Shown here piece by piece: positions 1 to 7,475 of a stretch of DNA of 51,809 bases. Below the pieces are notes generated by a model. It saw only the letters and a program-made list of their open reading frames with translations, made no database searches and was not told where the DNA came from. Source of the stretch: Candidatus Brocadiaceae bacterium (lineage in GTDB: Bacteria; Planctomycetota; Brocadiia; SM23-32); the NCBI GenBank assembly GCA_012728835.1, contig JAAYEJ010000075.1, positions 1 through 51,809 of the forward strand, read 5' to 3'. The position numbers and the translations under genes are program-made. Position 1 is the stretch's first letter. Every line of letters starts with the position of its first letter.

Positions 1-79
1 CCGGGCAACCGAGCAGAAGGCTTGAAATCCGGGAGGGAAAACGCTCCAATGTCAGTCAACTACCATACATAAACGGGCT

Positions 80-119
80 GGTTTTGAAGTGACCACCCGT
101 GGCCGGTTTTGAAGTGACC
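80..119. repeat. Pair of 15-bp direct repeats, possible IS-end remnant
   Basis: The word GGTTTTGAAGTGACC occurs at 80-94 and again at 105-119, a 25-bp period. Closely spaced TTTTGAAGTGACC-like words resemble the multiple terminal repeats of IS21-type elements, but no transposase is present in the window, so the identity is a guess. The remainder of 1-240 holds no gene that I can support. Confidence 0.35.
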
Positions 120-240
120 GGTGACACCCTGCGGGCGCGCGGCTGCGTTGCATGCGGCCGGTGGCCGTCGGGCGTCGGGCGTGGTACAGTCGGGGGTGTG
201 CTCGATCCCAGGCACTTGCGTGGGTGGTGGGGGGGAGGAG

Positions 241-726
241 ATGGTGGCTTCCGATGGTCAGGGCGCACGGGACCTGCATGAGGCCGGCGGGGTTGCCAGG
301 GACTGGTCCGCATACGTGGAGACGCGCTACGGGGTGCGGGTGTCGTGGCGCCAGTGCCCTGTGCCGTTGGACAGACTGATCGCCACGCAACCCGAGATCG
401 AGCTATTGAAGTACCGGCTCGTCCGCGACGAGGGCTTTCGGATCGAGGAGCCGATCGTGGTGTACAAGGGCCGGGCGGGCCCCTATTACGTGGTCGACGG
501 CCACACGCGGGCCAGGGTGAGGTGGGATGCCGGGTGCACGACCGTCGAGGCCATCCTGCTGGACTGCCCGGAGGAGGCGGTGGAGCTGGATCTGGCGAGC
601 GCGGCGTGTCGGAGCGGTGCCGGCGATTCCCGTCGCATCGGCGACGTGCCGATCATCGACAGGCTGGGCGAGGGCACTGCGGCATGGACGCGGAGGCGGC
701 GCGAGCTGCTGCGGAAGCGCGGCTGA
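241..726 (+). CDS. ParB/sulfiredoxin-fold domain protein
   Basis: Encodes 161 aa. The middle resembles a ParB-like N-terminal fold: a segment with a preferred-partner phrase (IEEPIVVYKG) is followed by the box VVDGHTRARVRWDAG, equivalent to the GHRR/GERR nucleotide-binding motif of ParB-like proteins. No helix-turn-helix or C-terminal dimerisation domain follows, so it is not a chromosome-partition ParB; single-domain members are found in accessory DNA and have varied or unknown roles. The ATG at 241 is chosen because a GGGGAGGAG ribosome-binding sequence directly precedes it; an upstream in-frame ATG at 121 would add low-complexity sequence. It is convergent with the phosphodiesterase gene. 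Function not assigned. Confidence 0.65.
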   Translation: MVASDGQGARDLHEAGGVARDWSAYVETRYGVRVSWRQCPVPLDRLIATQPEIELLKYRLVRDEGFRIEEPIVVYKGRAGPYYVVDGHTRARVRWDAGCTTVEAILLDCPEEAVELDLASAACRSGAGDSRRIGDVPIIDRLGEGTAAWTRRRRELLRKRG

Positions 727-750
727 GGCCGGAGCGCCGGCGGCTCAGAG
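721..750. terminator. Imperfect hairpin between convergent genes
   Basis: CTGAG at 723-727 pairs with CTCAG at 744-748, extended by three G-C pairs after a one-base bulge. It overlaps both convergent stop codons. No T-tract follows on either strand, so intrinsic termination is only a possibility. Confidence 0.25.
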
Positions 751-2043
751 GATGTGTTTGGCGATGCGGCGGCCGACCTCGGTGATGCTGTCGGCCTGGG
801 CGATGGCGGAGAGGCCGCGGCCGGTCAGCAGCATGGCGTCGTCATAGGTGTGCATGCCGCTGCGGGGGCCCTTTTCGAACAGGTGGCCGGTGCCGAGTTT
901 CGCTTTCAGGTCGAAGCCGTTGCAGGGGTCGATGACGATGTCGGGCGCGCGGTCGACGTGGCGGCCCTGGAAGACCTCCTCGCTCTTCATGACCTGCCTG
1001 CAGACCACCTCGCCCGTTTCCGGGTGCTTGATGGCGCGGAGCTTGTCCATGATCTCCGTGCGGAGGGGGCGGTATTCGTTGTCGGTGACGACGCCGATGT
1101 CCCAGCGTCCCTGGCGCAGGATGTGGATGCGGCCGGGCACGAGGGAGAGGGCGCGCGAGCCCGGGCGCACGGCCTGGTAGCCCTTCTCTGGGGCGTTCTC
1201 GTAGTCCAGGTAGCCCTCGCGCTTGAGCCAGCGGTTGATCTGGACTTCCCAGCGCAGGTTGCAGAAGCCGTGGTCGCTGCAGATGAGCAGGTTCTCGTCG
1301 CCGACGAGCTTGACGACCTTGCCGAGGAAGTCGTCGAGCTTCTTGTAGAAGTCGTAGAAGAAGGCGGCGTCCGGCCCGCCGGGTTCGTCCTGGGCATGCC
1401 AGAGGAAGTGGTGGAGGCGGTCGGTGTCCATCACGTGCAGGAAGAACAGGTCCCAGCCTTCGTCCTGCTGCAGGAGGTTCAGGGCGGTGTTCCGGCGCGC
1501 TTCGGCGACCCGCTTGAGGTCTTCCTTGAAGCGTTCGGGCGACTGGGCGGCGACGGTGGGGTCGACGTCGATCTCGTACTTCATTCCCTGCAACTGGCTC
1601 AGGACGCCGGGGTTCGAGCAGGCGCGCTCGTCGAGCGTGGGTGCCAGGAATCCGCTGACCAGGAAGCCCTTGAGCTTTGGGGCGGGGTACGTCTGCGGGA
1701 CGCTCAATGCGGCGAACCGCTTGCCGGCGTCCTCCAGGCGTTGCCAGAGGGTCTTGCACTTCAGGTCGTCGTAGGACGGGATGTACATGTCGAGGTTCGG
1801 CCGCAGCTCGACGAACCCGTAGATGTCGAACGCGCCGGGGTTCTCGCCGGTCTGAAAGGCGGACCATGCCACGTTGCTGACGGTGGGGAAGACGCTCTTG
1901 ATGCGTTTGAGCGTGCCGCGCTCGGCCAGTCTGTGCAGGTTGGGCATGATGCCGTCGTAGGTGAGCTTCTCGGCCAGCGAGTAGGGGAAGCCGTCCAGGC
2001 CGATGCCGACGAGCTTCCGGGTCTTGCCGAAGCCGAAGATCAT
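745..2043 (-). CDS. Alkaline-phosphatase-superfamily phosphodiesterase/nucleotide pyrophosphatase
   Basis: Encodes 432 aa of the type I phosphodiesterase/nucleotide pyrophosphatase branch of the alkaline phosphatase superfamily, metal-dependent phosphate-ester hydrolases. Visible metal and catalytic residues: D17 in GIGLDGFP, the nucleophile region FPTVSNVAWSAF (T54/S56), D206 and H211 in MDTDRLHHFLW, D257-H258 in SDHGF, and a late His in SGMHTYDD. No signal peptide, so probably cytosolic. The ATG at 2043 has AAAGG about 7 nt upstream; an alternative ATG at 2049 would overlap that site. It lies 28 bp after cysN on the same strand and is probably the third gene of the cysDN operon. Substrate unknown. 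Confidence 0.85.
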   Translation of the reverse strand: MIFGFGKTRKLVGIGLDGFPYSLAEKLTYDGIMPNLHRLAERGTLKRIKSVFPTVSNVAWSAFQTGENPGAFDIYGFVELRPNLDMYIPSYDDLKCKTLWQRLEDAGKRFAALSVPQTYPAPKLKGFLVSGFLAPTLDERACSNPGVLSQLQGMKYEIDVDPTVAAQSPERFKEDLKRVAEARRNTALNLLQQDEGWDLFFLHVMDTDRLHHFLWHAQDEPGGPDAAFFYDFYKKLDDFLGKVVKLVGDENLLICSDHGFCNLRWEVQINRWLKREGYLDYENAPEKGYQAVRPGSRALSLVPGRIHILRQGRWDIGVVTDNEYRPLRTEIMDKLRAIKHPETGEVVCRQVMKSEEVFQGRHVDRAPDIVIDPCNGFDLKAKLGTGHLFEKGPRSGMHTYDDAMLLTGRGLSAIAQADSITEVGRRIAKHIL

Positions 2044-2071
2044 GGTCATGCCTTTCGAGAGACGGCGTTCG

Positions 2072-3319
2072 TCAGCCGTCCGTGTGAGTGACGATGCCGC
2101 CGGCGACGACGTTGCGGCCCTTGACGAGGACGAACCGCCCGAGTTCCGGCACGTTGTAGAAGGACTCGACCACGACGGGGGAATCGGTTTCGATGACCAT
2201 CTCGCCCACCTCGGTCTCGCAGAGGCGGCGCTCGTCGGTCGGCAGGTGGGCCAGGTTGCCGCTGTCGACGCGTTCGGCCAGTTCGACCAGGCGGCAGGGC
2301 GTCTCCTGCGTGGCGCACCGGAGGGCGAGGTCCTGCGCGCCGTCGTCCATCTGGAGCGGCTCGGGGGCCAGCCAGAACACGCTGGCGCGCAGCCGTCGCG
2401 TCATCCCGGCCTGGTCGTCTTCCGGACAGCCGACCTGGCCGCGTTCGGGGGCCTTGCCGTCCAGGCGAAGCGCGACGCACTCTCCCGCCACGGCCTCCGC
2501 CATGTCCGGACGCATGAACTGGAGGACCTCCCGGACCGTCCGCACGTCGCCGCCGGGCAGGAACCGGATCTTCCGGTCCTTGTGCAGGCGGCCGCTCTCG
2601 ACGCGGCCGACGGCCACCCGCTCGCCCTCGTGCTCGTAGACGTCCTGGACAGGGAAGCGCAGCGGCTTGCGCGTGGCCGGCGGGATCTTGCGGAACCGGT
2701 CGAGCGCCTCCACCAGCGTGGGGCCTTCGTACCACGGCATGCGCTCGGAGCGCGTGGCAACGTTGTCTCCCACGTGCGCGCTGAGCGGCACCTCCATGGT
2801 GGCCCGGACGCCGAGGCGTTCGAGCCAGTCGTTCATGTCGCGGCGCACGCTCTCGAACCGCTCGCGGTCGTAGTCGACCAGGTCCATCTTGTTGTAGGCG
2901 ACGGTGACCTGTTCGAGGCCGAGCAGGCGGATGACATAGGCATGGCGCTTTGTCTGTTCCTGCACGCCTTCGGCGACGCTGCAGAGGAGCACGGCGGCCT
3001 CGGCCTGCGAGGCGCCCGTGATCATGTTCTTGATGAACTCCTTGTGGCCCGGCGCGTCGATGATGACGTAGTCGCGCGCGGCGGTCGAGAAGAACGTCTG
3101 GGCGGTGTCGATCGTGATGCCGCGCTCGCGCTCCTCGTGCAGGTGGTCCATGATGAAGCCGTACTCGAGCCGCTTGCCCTCGGCGCGTGCGGCGGCCTCG
3201 ATCTCCTGGATCTTGCCCTCGGGGAGCGATCCGGTGTCGTAGAGCAGGCGGCCGATGAGCGTTGACTTCCCGTGGTCAATGTGCCCGACCATCACGAACG
3301 ACAGACTTTCTTCGGCCAT
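2072..3319 (-). CDS. cysN: Sulfate adenylyltransferase subunit 1 (GTPase)
   Basis: Encodes 415 aa, the EF-Tu-like GTPase subunit of ATP sulfurylase, which couples GTP hydrolysis to formation of adenosine 5'-phosphosulfate from sulfate and ATP. G1 is GHIDHGKS (12-19), the switch I region is RGITID (66-71), G3 is DAPGH (88-92) and G4 is NKMD (143-146); two beta-barrel domains follow. There is no C-terminal APS kinase (CysC) domain, unlike the CysNC fusions. The ATG at 3319 is preceded by GAGG that overlaps the cysD stop region; the intergenic gap is 8 bp. Neither APS kinase nor APS reductase lies in this window, so assimilatory versus other use cannot be decided here. Confidence 0.95.
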   Translation of the reverse strand: MAEESLSFVMVGHIDHGKSTLIGRLLYDTGSLPEGKIQEIEAAARAEGKRLEYGFIMDHLHEERERGITIDTAQTFFSTAARDYVIIDAPGHKEFIKNMITGASQAEAAVLLCSVAEGVQEQTKRHAYVIRLLGLEQVTVAYNKMDLVDYDRERFESVRRDMNDWLERLGVRATMEVPLSAHVGDNVATRSERMPWYEGPTLVEALDRFRKIPPATRKPLRFPVQDVYEHEGERVAVGRVESGRLHKDRKIRFLPGGDVRTVREVLQFMRPDMAEAVAGECVALRLDGKAPERGQVGCPEDDQAGMTRRLRASVFWLAPEPLQMDDGAQDLALRCATQETPCRLVELAERVDSGNLAHLPTDERRLCETEVGEMVIETDSPVVVESFYNVPELGRFVLVKGRNVVAGGIVTHTDG

Positions 3320-3327
3320 CGGGGTCC

Positions 3328-4155
3328 TCACATGTAGCCCAGGGAGCGGAGTTTCTGCATCGTATAGGCGTCTTCTTTGTCCTGCGCGCGGCCGGAGCGT
3401 TCGGCGACGGTGGTGGTCTCCAGTTCGTGGATGATCTCGGCCACGCTGGTTGCCTCGGATTCCACGGGGCTGCAGCAGGTCTCGCAGCCCAGGCTGCGGT
3501 AGCGCTTGCCGTCGCGCGCGAAGTAGAGGGGGTTGACCGGCAGCCCCTCGCGCTGGACGTAGCGCCAGATGTCGATCTCGCGCCAGTGCAGGAGGGGGTG
3601 GACGCGGATGTGCGTCTCCTCGTCGGCCTGGCTCGTGTACTGGTCCCAGAGTTCGGGCGGCTGGTTCTCGTAGTCCCACTGGAAGCGCCGGTCGCGCGGG
3701 GAGAAATAGCGCTCCTTGGCGCGGATGCCGTGCTCGTCGCGTCGGATGCCCAGCAGCAGGCCCTCGAAGCCGTGCTCGTGGATGCAGTCCTTCAGGGCCT
3801 GCGTCTTCAGGGCCGTGCAGCAGTAGAGCTTCCGCTCGGCGGCGGGGACGTGGTCGGGTGCGTAGTCGGGCCCGACGCCTTCCGCAATGGCCTTCTCGTT
3901 GCGGGCGACGATCAGCTCCAGTCCCCAGTCCCGGACGCACTGATCGCGGAACGCATACATGAGCTTGAACTTGCGCCCCGTGTCGACGTGGATGACCGGG
4001 AAGGGGATCCTGCCCAGGAAGGCCTTGCGGCAGAGCCACACCAGGGCCGTCGAGTCCTTGCCGACCGACCAGAGCGCGGCCATCCTGCCGAACTGGTGGT
4101 AGGACTCGCGGATGATGTAGACGCTGCGGTTCTCCAGTTCGTCCAGATGATCCAT
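3328..4155 (-). CDS. cysD: Sulfate adenylyltransferase subunit 2
   Basis: Encodes 275 aa, the catalytic adenylyltransferase subunit that works with CysN to make APS. It has the PP-loop motif SVGKDS (30-35) and the VDTGRKF segment (58-63) typical of the PAPS reductase/CysD family, plus the ERKLYCCTALKT and C-terminal LRSLGYM signatures of CysD. It is somewhat shorter than the enterobacterial protein of about 300 aa. The ATG at 4155 aligns with family starts (DHLDELENRSVYIIRE). First gene of the minus-strand operon, with a promoter at 4240-4269 whose -35 lies inside a palindrome array. Confidence 0.95.
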   Translation of the reverse strand: MDHLDELENRSVYIIRESYHQFGRMAALWSVGKDSTALVWLCRKAFLGRIPFPVIHVDTGRKFKLMYAFRDQCVRDWGLELIVARNEKAIAEGVGPDYAPDHVPAAERKLYCCTALKTQALKDCIHEHGFEGLLLGIRRDEHGIRAKERYFSPRDRRFQWDYENQPPELWDQYTSQADEETHIRVHPLLHWREIDIWRYVQREGLPVNPLYFARDGKRYRSLGCETCCSPVESEATSVAEIIHELETTTVAERSGRAQDKEDAYTMQKLRSLGYM

Positions 4156-4239
4156 TGTGCGTGTGTCCTTGTTCGCGGCGGGCGGCGCACGGCCGAACGG
4201 CCGTGCCGACTCGGCGGGCCAGAGCGGAGTGCTGCACTT

Positions 4240-4269
4240 ATGATAATGCGCCGGCACCGGCCGGTGCAA
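4240..4269 (-). promoter_or_regulatory. sigma70-type promoter of cysDN
   Basis: On the minus strand TTGCAC (4269-4264) and TATCAT (4245-4240) are separated by 18 bp. The -35 hexamer is part of the first palindromic repeat unit, so a protein or structure at the repeats could control cysD. Predicted start near 4233. Confidence 0.5.
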
Positions 4270-4333
4270 CTGGCACCGGCGCGTGCAACTGGCACCGGCG
4301 CGTGCAACTGGCACGGGCCCGTGCGGCGCGCAC
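4251..4333. repeat. Array of GCAC-N6-GTGC palindromes with 19-bp period
   Basis: Three direct units of about 19 bp start at 4264, 4283 and 4302, each reading GTGCAACTGGCACcGGcGC with small changes. The array consists of palindromes GCACCGGCCGGTGC and GCACGGGCCCGTGC, with two near-palindromes between them, separated by AACTG. Equally, CCGGTGC-AACTG-GCACCGG forms a perfect 7-bp hairpin. It sits between divergent cysD and the ECF sigma gene. Confidence 0.75.
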
Positions 4334-4393
4334 CGGGCTGTCGCACGGGGGGCGGGGTTGCGATATACTGGCGCGCGACGGGCGGTATCGGCG

Positions 4394-4421
4394 GGAACAA
4401 ATCGGCTTCCCGCAGGTCTAA
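4394..4421 (+). promoter_or_regulatory. Candidate ECF-type promoter of the sigma/anti-sigma pair
   Basis: GGAAC (4394-4398), 18 bp, then TCTAA (4417-4421) matches the architecture of E. coli sigmaE promoters (GGAACTT-N16-TCTRA). It lies just upstream of the ECF sigma start at 4437, as expected for autoregulation. The predicted leader is very short. A possible separate -10 (TATACT, 4364-4369) without a good -35 lies upstream. Confidence 0.45.
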
Positions 4422-4436
4422 CCGAGTGCGGAGACC

Positions 4437-5042
4437 ATGGGCACAGAGGTCCCCTCCAGCGAGGCGCGCCTGATCGGCAGAGCGCGCCGTGGAGACGTTC
4501 AGGCGTTCGGCCGACTGGTCGAGCTGAACAAGGACTACATCTTCAATGCCGTGTTTCATTTGCTTGGGAATGCCGTCGACGCCGAGGACATCTCCCAGGA
4601 GGTGTTTCTGAGGGCCTTTCGGCATCTGAACGACTTCGAGGGCCGCGCCCGGTTCCGCACCTGGCTCTACGGCATCATGCTCAACGCCGTCCGCAGCTTC
4701 TGGCGGCGCCGGACGCTCAGAGGTACGGTGAGCCTGGACGGCGGAGGCGAAGGCGCGCCGCTCCCGGACCCGCCGGGGCCGACGGACGGGCCGGACGCGG
4801 CGGCCGATCGGCGCGAGCGTGTGGAGGCCGTGCGGGCGGCCATCGGGGCGCTCGACGAGGAGTCGCGCGAGATCGTGGTGCTGCGCGATATCAAAGGGCT
4901 GGCGTACGAGGAACTGGCGGAGGTGCTGCGGATCCCCGTCGGGACGGTCAAGAGCCGCCTGCATCGGGCGCGGACGGCGCTCCGAAAGGCGCTCGAGCCC
5001 CTGTATGGCGCCGAACAGAAGGACGGGCCGGACGATGGCTGA
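4437..5042 (+). CDS. ECF-family RNA polymerase sigma factor
   Basis: Encodes 201 aa with the two-domain layout of ECF sigma factors: region 2 (about residues 25-90, with DAEDISQEVFLRAF and the RFRTWLYGI segment for -10 recognition) and region 4 (about 135-185, with the HTH EELAEVLRIPVGTVKSRLHR for -35 recognition), joined by a Gly/Pro-rich linker. The ATG at 4437 follows GGAGACC. The downstream zinc-finger anti-sigma gene overlaps by 8 bp, a usual arrangement for co-translated sigma/anti-sigma pairs. The candidate GGAAC...TCTAA promoter suggests it transcribes itself. The inducing signal is unknown. Confidence 0.93.
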   Translation: MGTEVPSSEARLIGRARRGDVQAFGRLVELNKDYIFNAVFHLLGNAVDAEDISQEVFLRAFRHLNDFEGRARFRTWLYGIMLNAVRSFWRRRTLRGTVSLDGGGEGAPLPDPPGPTDGPDAAADRRERVEAVRAAIGALDEESREIVVLRDIKGLAYEELAEVLRIPVGTVKSRLHRARTALRKALEPLYGAEQKDGPDDG

Positions 5043-6234
5043 TTGCCGAGTACACCGGGAGAGGTTCTCCGAGTACATCGACGACGTGCTGGACGTGCAG
5101 GGGCGCCGTGCGCTGGAAGAGCACCTGGCCGGCTGCGCGGCCTGTCGCCGGGAGCTGGACGTGTGGCGGCGGTTGCTGTCGGATGTGGCGGATCTGCCGG
5201 TGCCGCCGACCCCCGCCGGTCTCACGCGGCGCGTGCTGGATCGGGTCGAGGACGCGGCGGGCGACCCCCGCCGGCGGCTCGTACGCGTGTTCCGGCAGCG
5301 CGTCGGGCCGGTCGCGGCGATGATCGCGGCGGTGGTCGGGCTGACGTTCGCCGTCAACCGCGCCGGAGAGGTCGAGGTGCCCGTGGCGCCGCACCTGGCG
5401 CTGATGCGACCGTACGAGGCCAAGAGCGAGTTGACGGACCTGCTGGCGGCGGAAGCCCTGCAGATGGATGATGCTGTGGCCGGAGGCACGCTGCGCCGTG
5501 CCGTGCCCAGCGCGACGAGCGCGGTCCGGGTGGCGGACCATGCGGGAGCGGTGACGATGGCGGCGCAGGAGCACGCCGACGGCGTTGGGCCGGAGCGCGA
5601 CGGCGTCGGGGGGAGGCCGTCGCTGGGCGGAGACGTCGCCGACACGGACGTTCGCGTCAGACCCCGGGCCGCGAGTGCCCCGACGGCGCCGCCGGCCATG
5701 CGCCAGTTCTTCAACCAGTTGCCGGGGCCGGAGGCGGTCCCCGCCGGCGCGCCCGTGCAGCAGGTTCTGACCCTGATGGCGGAGGACCAGGCGGTGCTGG
5801 CCAGCCGGGTGGTCGCGGTGGCCAACGACAACGGACTGCAGGCCTGGCTGGCCCTGGAGGAGGACGAAGGGGGGGGGGCCATGGATCTCTACATGAGTGT
5901 GCCGCCCGAGCGCTACCGGGCGCTCCTGCGACAGCTCCAGAGGCTGGCGCTCCCACAGCATCAGACGCTGATGACCGGCGAGGAGCACGGGTCGTCCTTC
6001 TTCGGCGACGAGGGCCGCCGGCCCGAGCCCGTTGCGCGGGGCCGGGCGCCAGGCGGGCGCGGCGGCGGTCTTGACGCGGACGCCCGGGCCGCCGGCCGCG
6101 GGGTGCTGGACGCGGTGAAGGAGGAGGAGCAGATGACCGTGGCCGCCGAGGCGGTCAAAGAGGCACGTGCCCGGGCCGAACCTGCAGGCGCACTGAACCT
6201 GATGGTGCGCGTGGTGCGGCCGGCAGAGGAGTAG
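5035..6234 (+). CDS. Membrane anti-sigma factor with N-terminal zinc-finger domain
   Basis: Encodes 399 aa. Residues 4-37 carry the zinc-binding anti-sigma pattern (C4/H7 region, then H30-LAG-C34-AA-C37), followed by a single membrane segment near 90-107 (GPVAAMIAAVVGLTFAV). The rest, about 290 aa, would be periplasmic and contains a region with DUF4349-like feel (repeated charged helix, VVAVANDNGL, final LNLMVRVVRP), but I cannot name a domain. The cytosolic part should bind and hold the ECF sigma factor encoded immediately upstream. The start ATG lies within the sigma stop region (ATGGCTGA), giving an 8-bp overlap and likely translational coupling. Confidence 0.85.
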   Translation: MADCRVHRERFSEYIDDVLDVQGRRALEEHLAGCAACRRELDVWRRLLSDVADLPVPPTPAGLTRRVLDRVEDAAGDPRRRLVRVFRQRVGPVAAMIAAVVGLTFAVNRAGEVEVPVAPHLALMRPYEAKSELTDLLAAEALQMDDAVAGGTLRRAVPSATSAVRVADHAGAVTMAAQEHADGVGPERDGVGGRPSLGGDVADTDVRVRPRAASAPTAPPAMRQFFNQLPGPEAVPAGAPVQQVLTLMAEDQAVLASRVVAVANDNGLQAWLALEEDEGGGAMDLYMSVPPERYRALLRQLQRLALPQHQTLMTGEEHGSSFFGDEGRRPEPVARGRAPGGRGGGLDADARAAGRGVLDAVKEEEQMTVAAEAVKEARARAEPAGALNLMVRVVRPAEE

Positions 6235-6238
6235 GCGG

Positions 6239-6538
6239 CTACGGCTCCCGGCGCCGCACGAGCCAGCCCAGCAGGCAGCCGGGCGCCTCATGCGGCTCGG
6301 GGCTGCCGATCACCTGCTGTTGGCGCCGGCGCGCCAGCATGTCGGCCACCAGGCCTTCCACGTCTGCGTTGCGTTCCCACGCCTCGGGGTAGTCTTCGCG
6401 CAGGGCGAGGACCTCCTCCGCCTCGGCCAGGAGCCGGCCGGCCTTGCCCTCGCCGCGTTCCAGGTGCGCGGCCAGGCGGGTGCGGAGGTCGGCCAGGTGG
6501 AGTTCGAACTCGTCGGGAGTGAGCGGTGCGGGGGCCAC
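6239..6538 (-). CDS. Hypothetical 99-aa protein
   Basis: Not recognised. A small, mostly helical, charged protein with a segment rich in Glu/Ala/Leu (about 20-55) that could form a short TPR-like or coiled-coil hairpin. It uses a GTG start only 2 bp after the metallophosphoesterase stop codon, which argues for translation in the same operon. It is convergent with the anti-sigma gene, separated by 4 bp. Confidence 0.5.
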   Translation of the reverse strand: MAPAPLTPDEFELHLADLRTRLAAHLERGEGKAGRLLAEAEEVLALREDYPEAWERNADVEGLVADMLARRRQQQVIGSPEPHEAPGCLLGWLVRRREP

Positions 6539-6540
6539 GT

Positions 6541-7434
6541 TCAGTCGTCCTCGCCGGGCAGGAAGTCCGTCTTCCTGCGGGCCGGCGTGAGAGGTTCGAA
6601 GAGTTCCGTCGAGTGGATGCCCGTGGTCAGGTCGATGCTGAGCAGTCGTTTGCGGAGGTACTCGCTTCCGACGACGAGCGCGCGGACGCCGTTGACGCGG
6701 ACCTGCTCGGGCGCGTGCCGGTGGCCACAGAAGACGTAGCGGAGCTTGGGGAAGCCCTTGAGGAGTTCGCCGAGGCGTTCGGAGCCGAGGAAGGCGCGGC
6801 AGAACTCATAGGCGGTGCTGGACGGGCCGTGCATGAGGCTGCGGAAGGGCAGGGCGTGCAGCACGGCGAGGACGGTGTCCACCTCCGGCTCGACGGAGCG
6901 GTAGGCGGCGTCCATCGAGCGGACGCACTGGTCTGTGAACTCCTCGTCGGTCAGCTTCCAGGTGATGAAGCGGCCGTCGTTCCAGGTGCAGACGCCGGGG
7001 AGGCGTTTGCGTCGGTACTGCTCGAGCGGGATGCTCAGGTCGGGGCTGCGGAACGTGTAGTCGTACCATCCGATGCTTCCGATGATGCCCACGCCTCCCA
7101 TGCGGACGGGGCCCGTGTCGAGCATGTGGAAGCCGCGCTCGGCGGCAAGGGCGGGGAGCACCTCGCGGTACTTCGTCTCGCTGTTCGCGCCCGTCACCCA
7201 CAGGTCGTGGTTTCCGGGCACCAGGAGCTTTGTGCCGGGGAAATCGGCGAACAGCTCAAGACATGCGGCGAAGTTGTCACGGCCGACATCGGCCACGTCG
7301 CCGGCGATGGCGAAGGCGTCGGCGTCCGAGGTGCAGACGTACTCGGCGAGCTGGTGCGTGCAGTTGTCGCCGGCCGGGTAGAGGCCGAAGTGGAGGTCCG
7401 AGGTGACCAGCAGCCGTTGGGGGTCGCGGTCCAT
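6541..7434 (-). CDS. Calcineurin-like metallophosphoesterase
   Basis: Encodes 297 aa of the calcineurin-like phosphoesterase family, which uses a dinuclear metal centre to hydrolyse phosphomono- or diesters. All canonical blocks are visible: SDLHFG (12-17, D-x-H), GDVAD (45-49), GNHD (74-77), an internal His in VLHALPF, and GHRHAP near 230 (GHxH). No signal peptide or membrane segment, so cytosolic. Start ATG at 7434, 41 bp after the ROK-kinase gene in the same direction. Substrate cannot be deduced. Confidence 0.88.
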   Translation of the reverse strand: MDRDPQRLLVTSDLHFGLYPAGDNCTHQLAEYVCTSDADAFAIAGDVADVGRDNFAACLELFADFPGTKLLVPGNHDLWVTGANSETKYREVLPALAAERGFHMLDTGPVRMGGVGIIGSIGWYDYTFRSPDLSIPLEQYRRKRLPGVCTWNDGRFITWKLTDEEFTDQCVRSMDAAYRSVEPEVDTVLAVLHALPFRSLMHGPSSTAYEFCRAFLGSERLGELLKGFPKLRYVFCGHRHAPEQVRVNGVRALVVGSEYLRKRLLSIDLTTGIHSTELFEPLTPARRKTDFLPGEDD

Positions 7435-7475
7435 GTGCCCGTCCCGTGATCTGGAAGTCCGTTGAAGGAGCTTTC

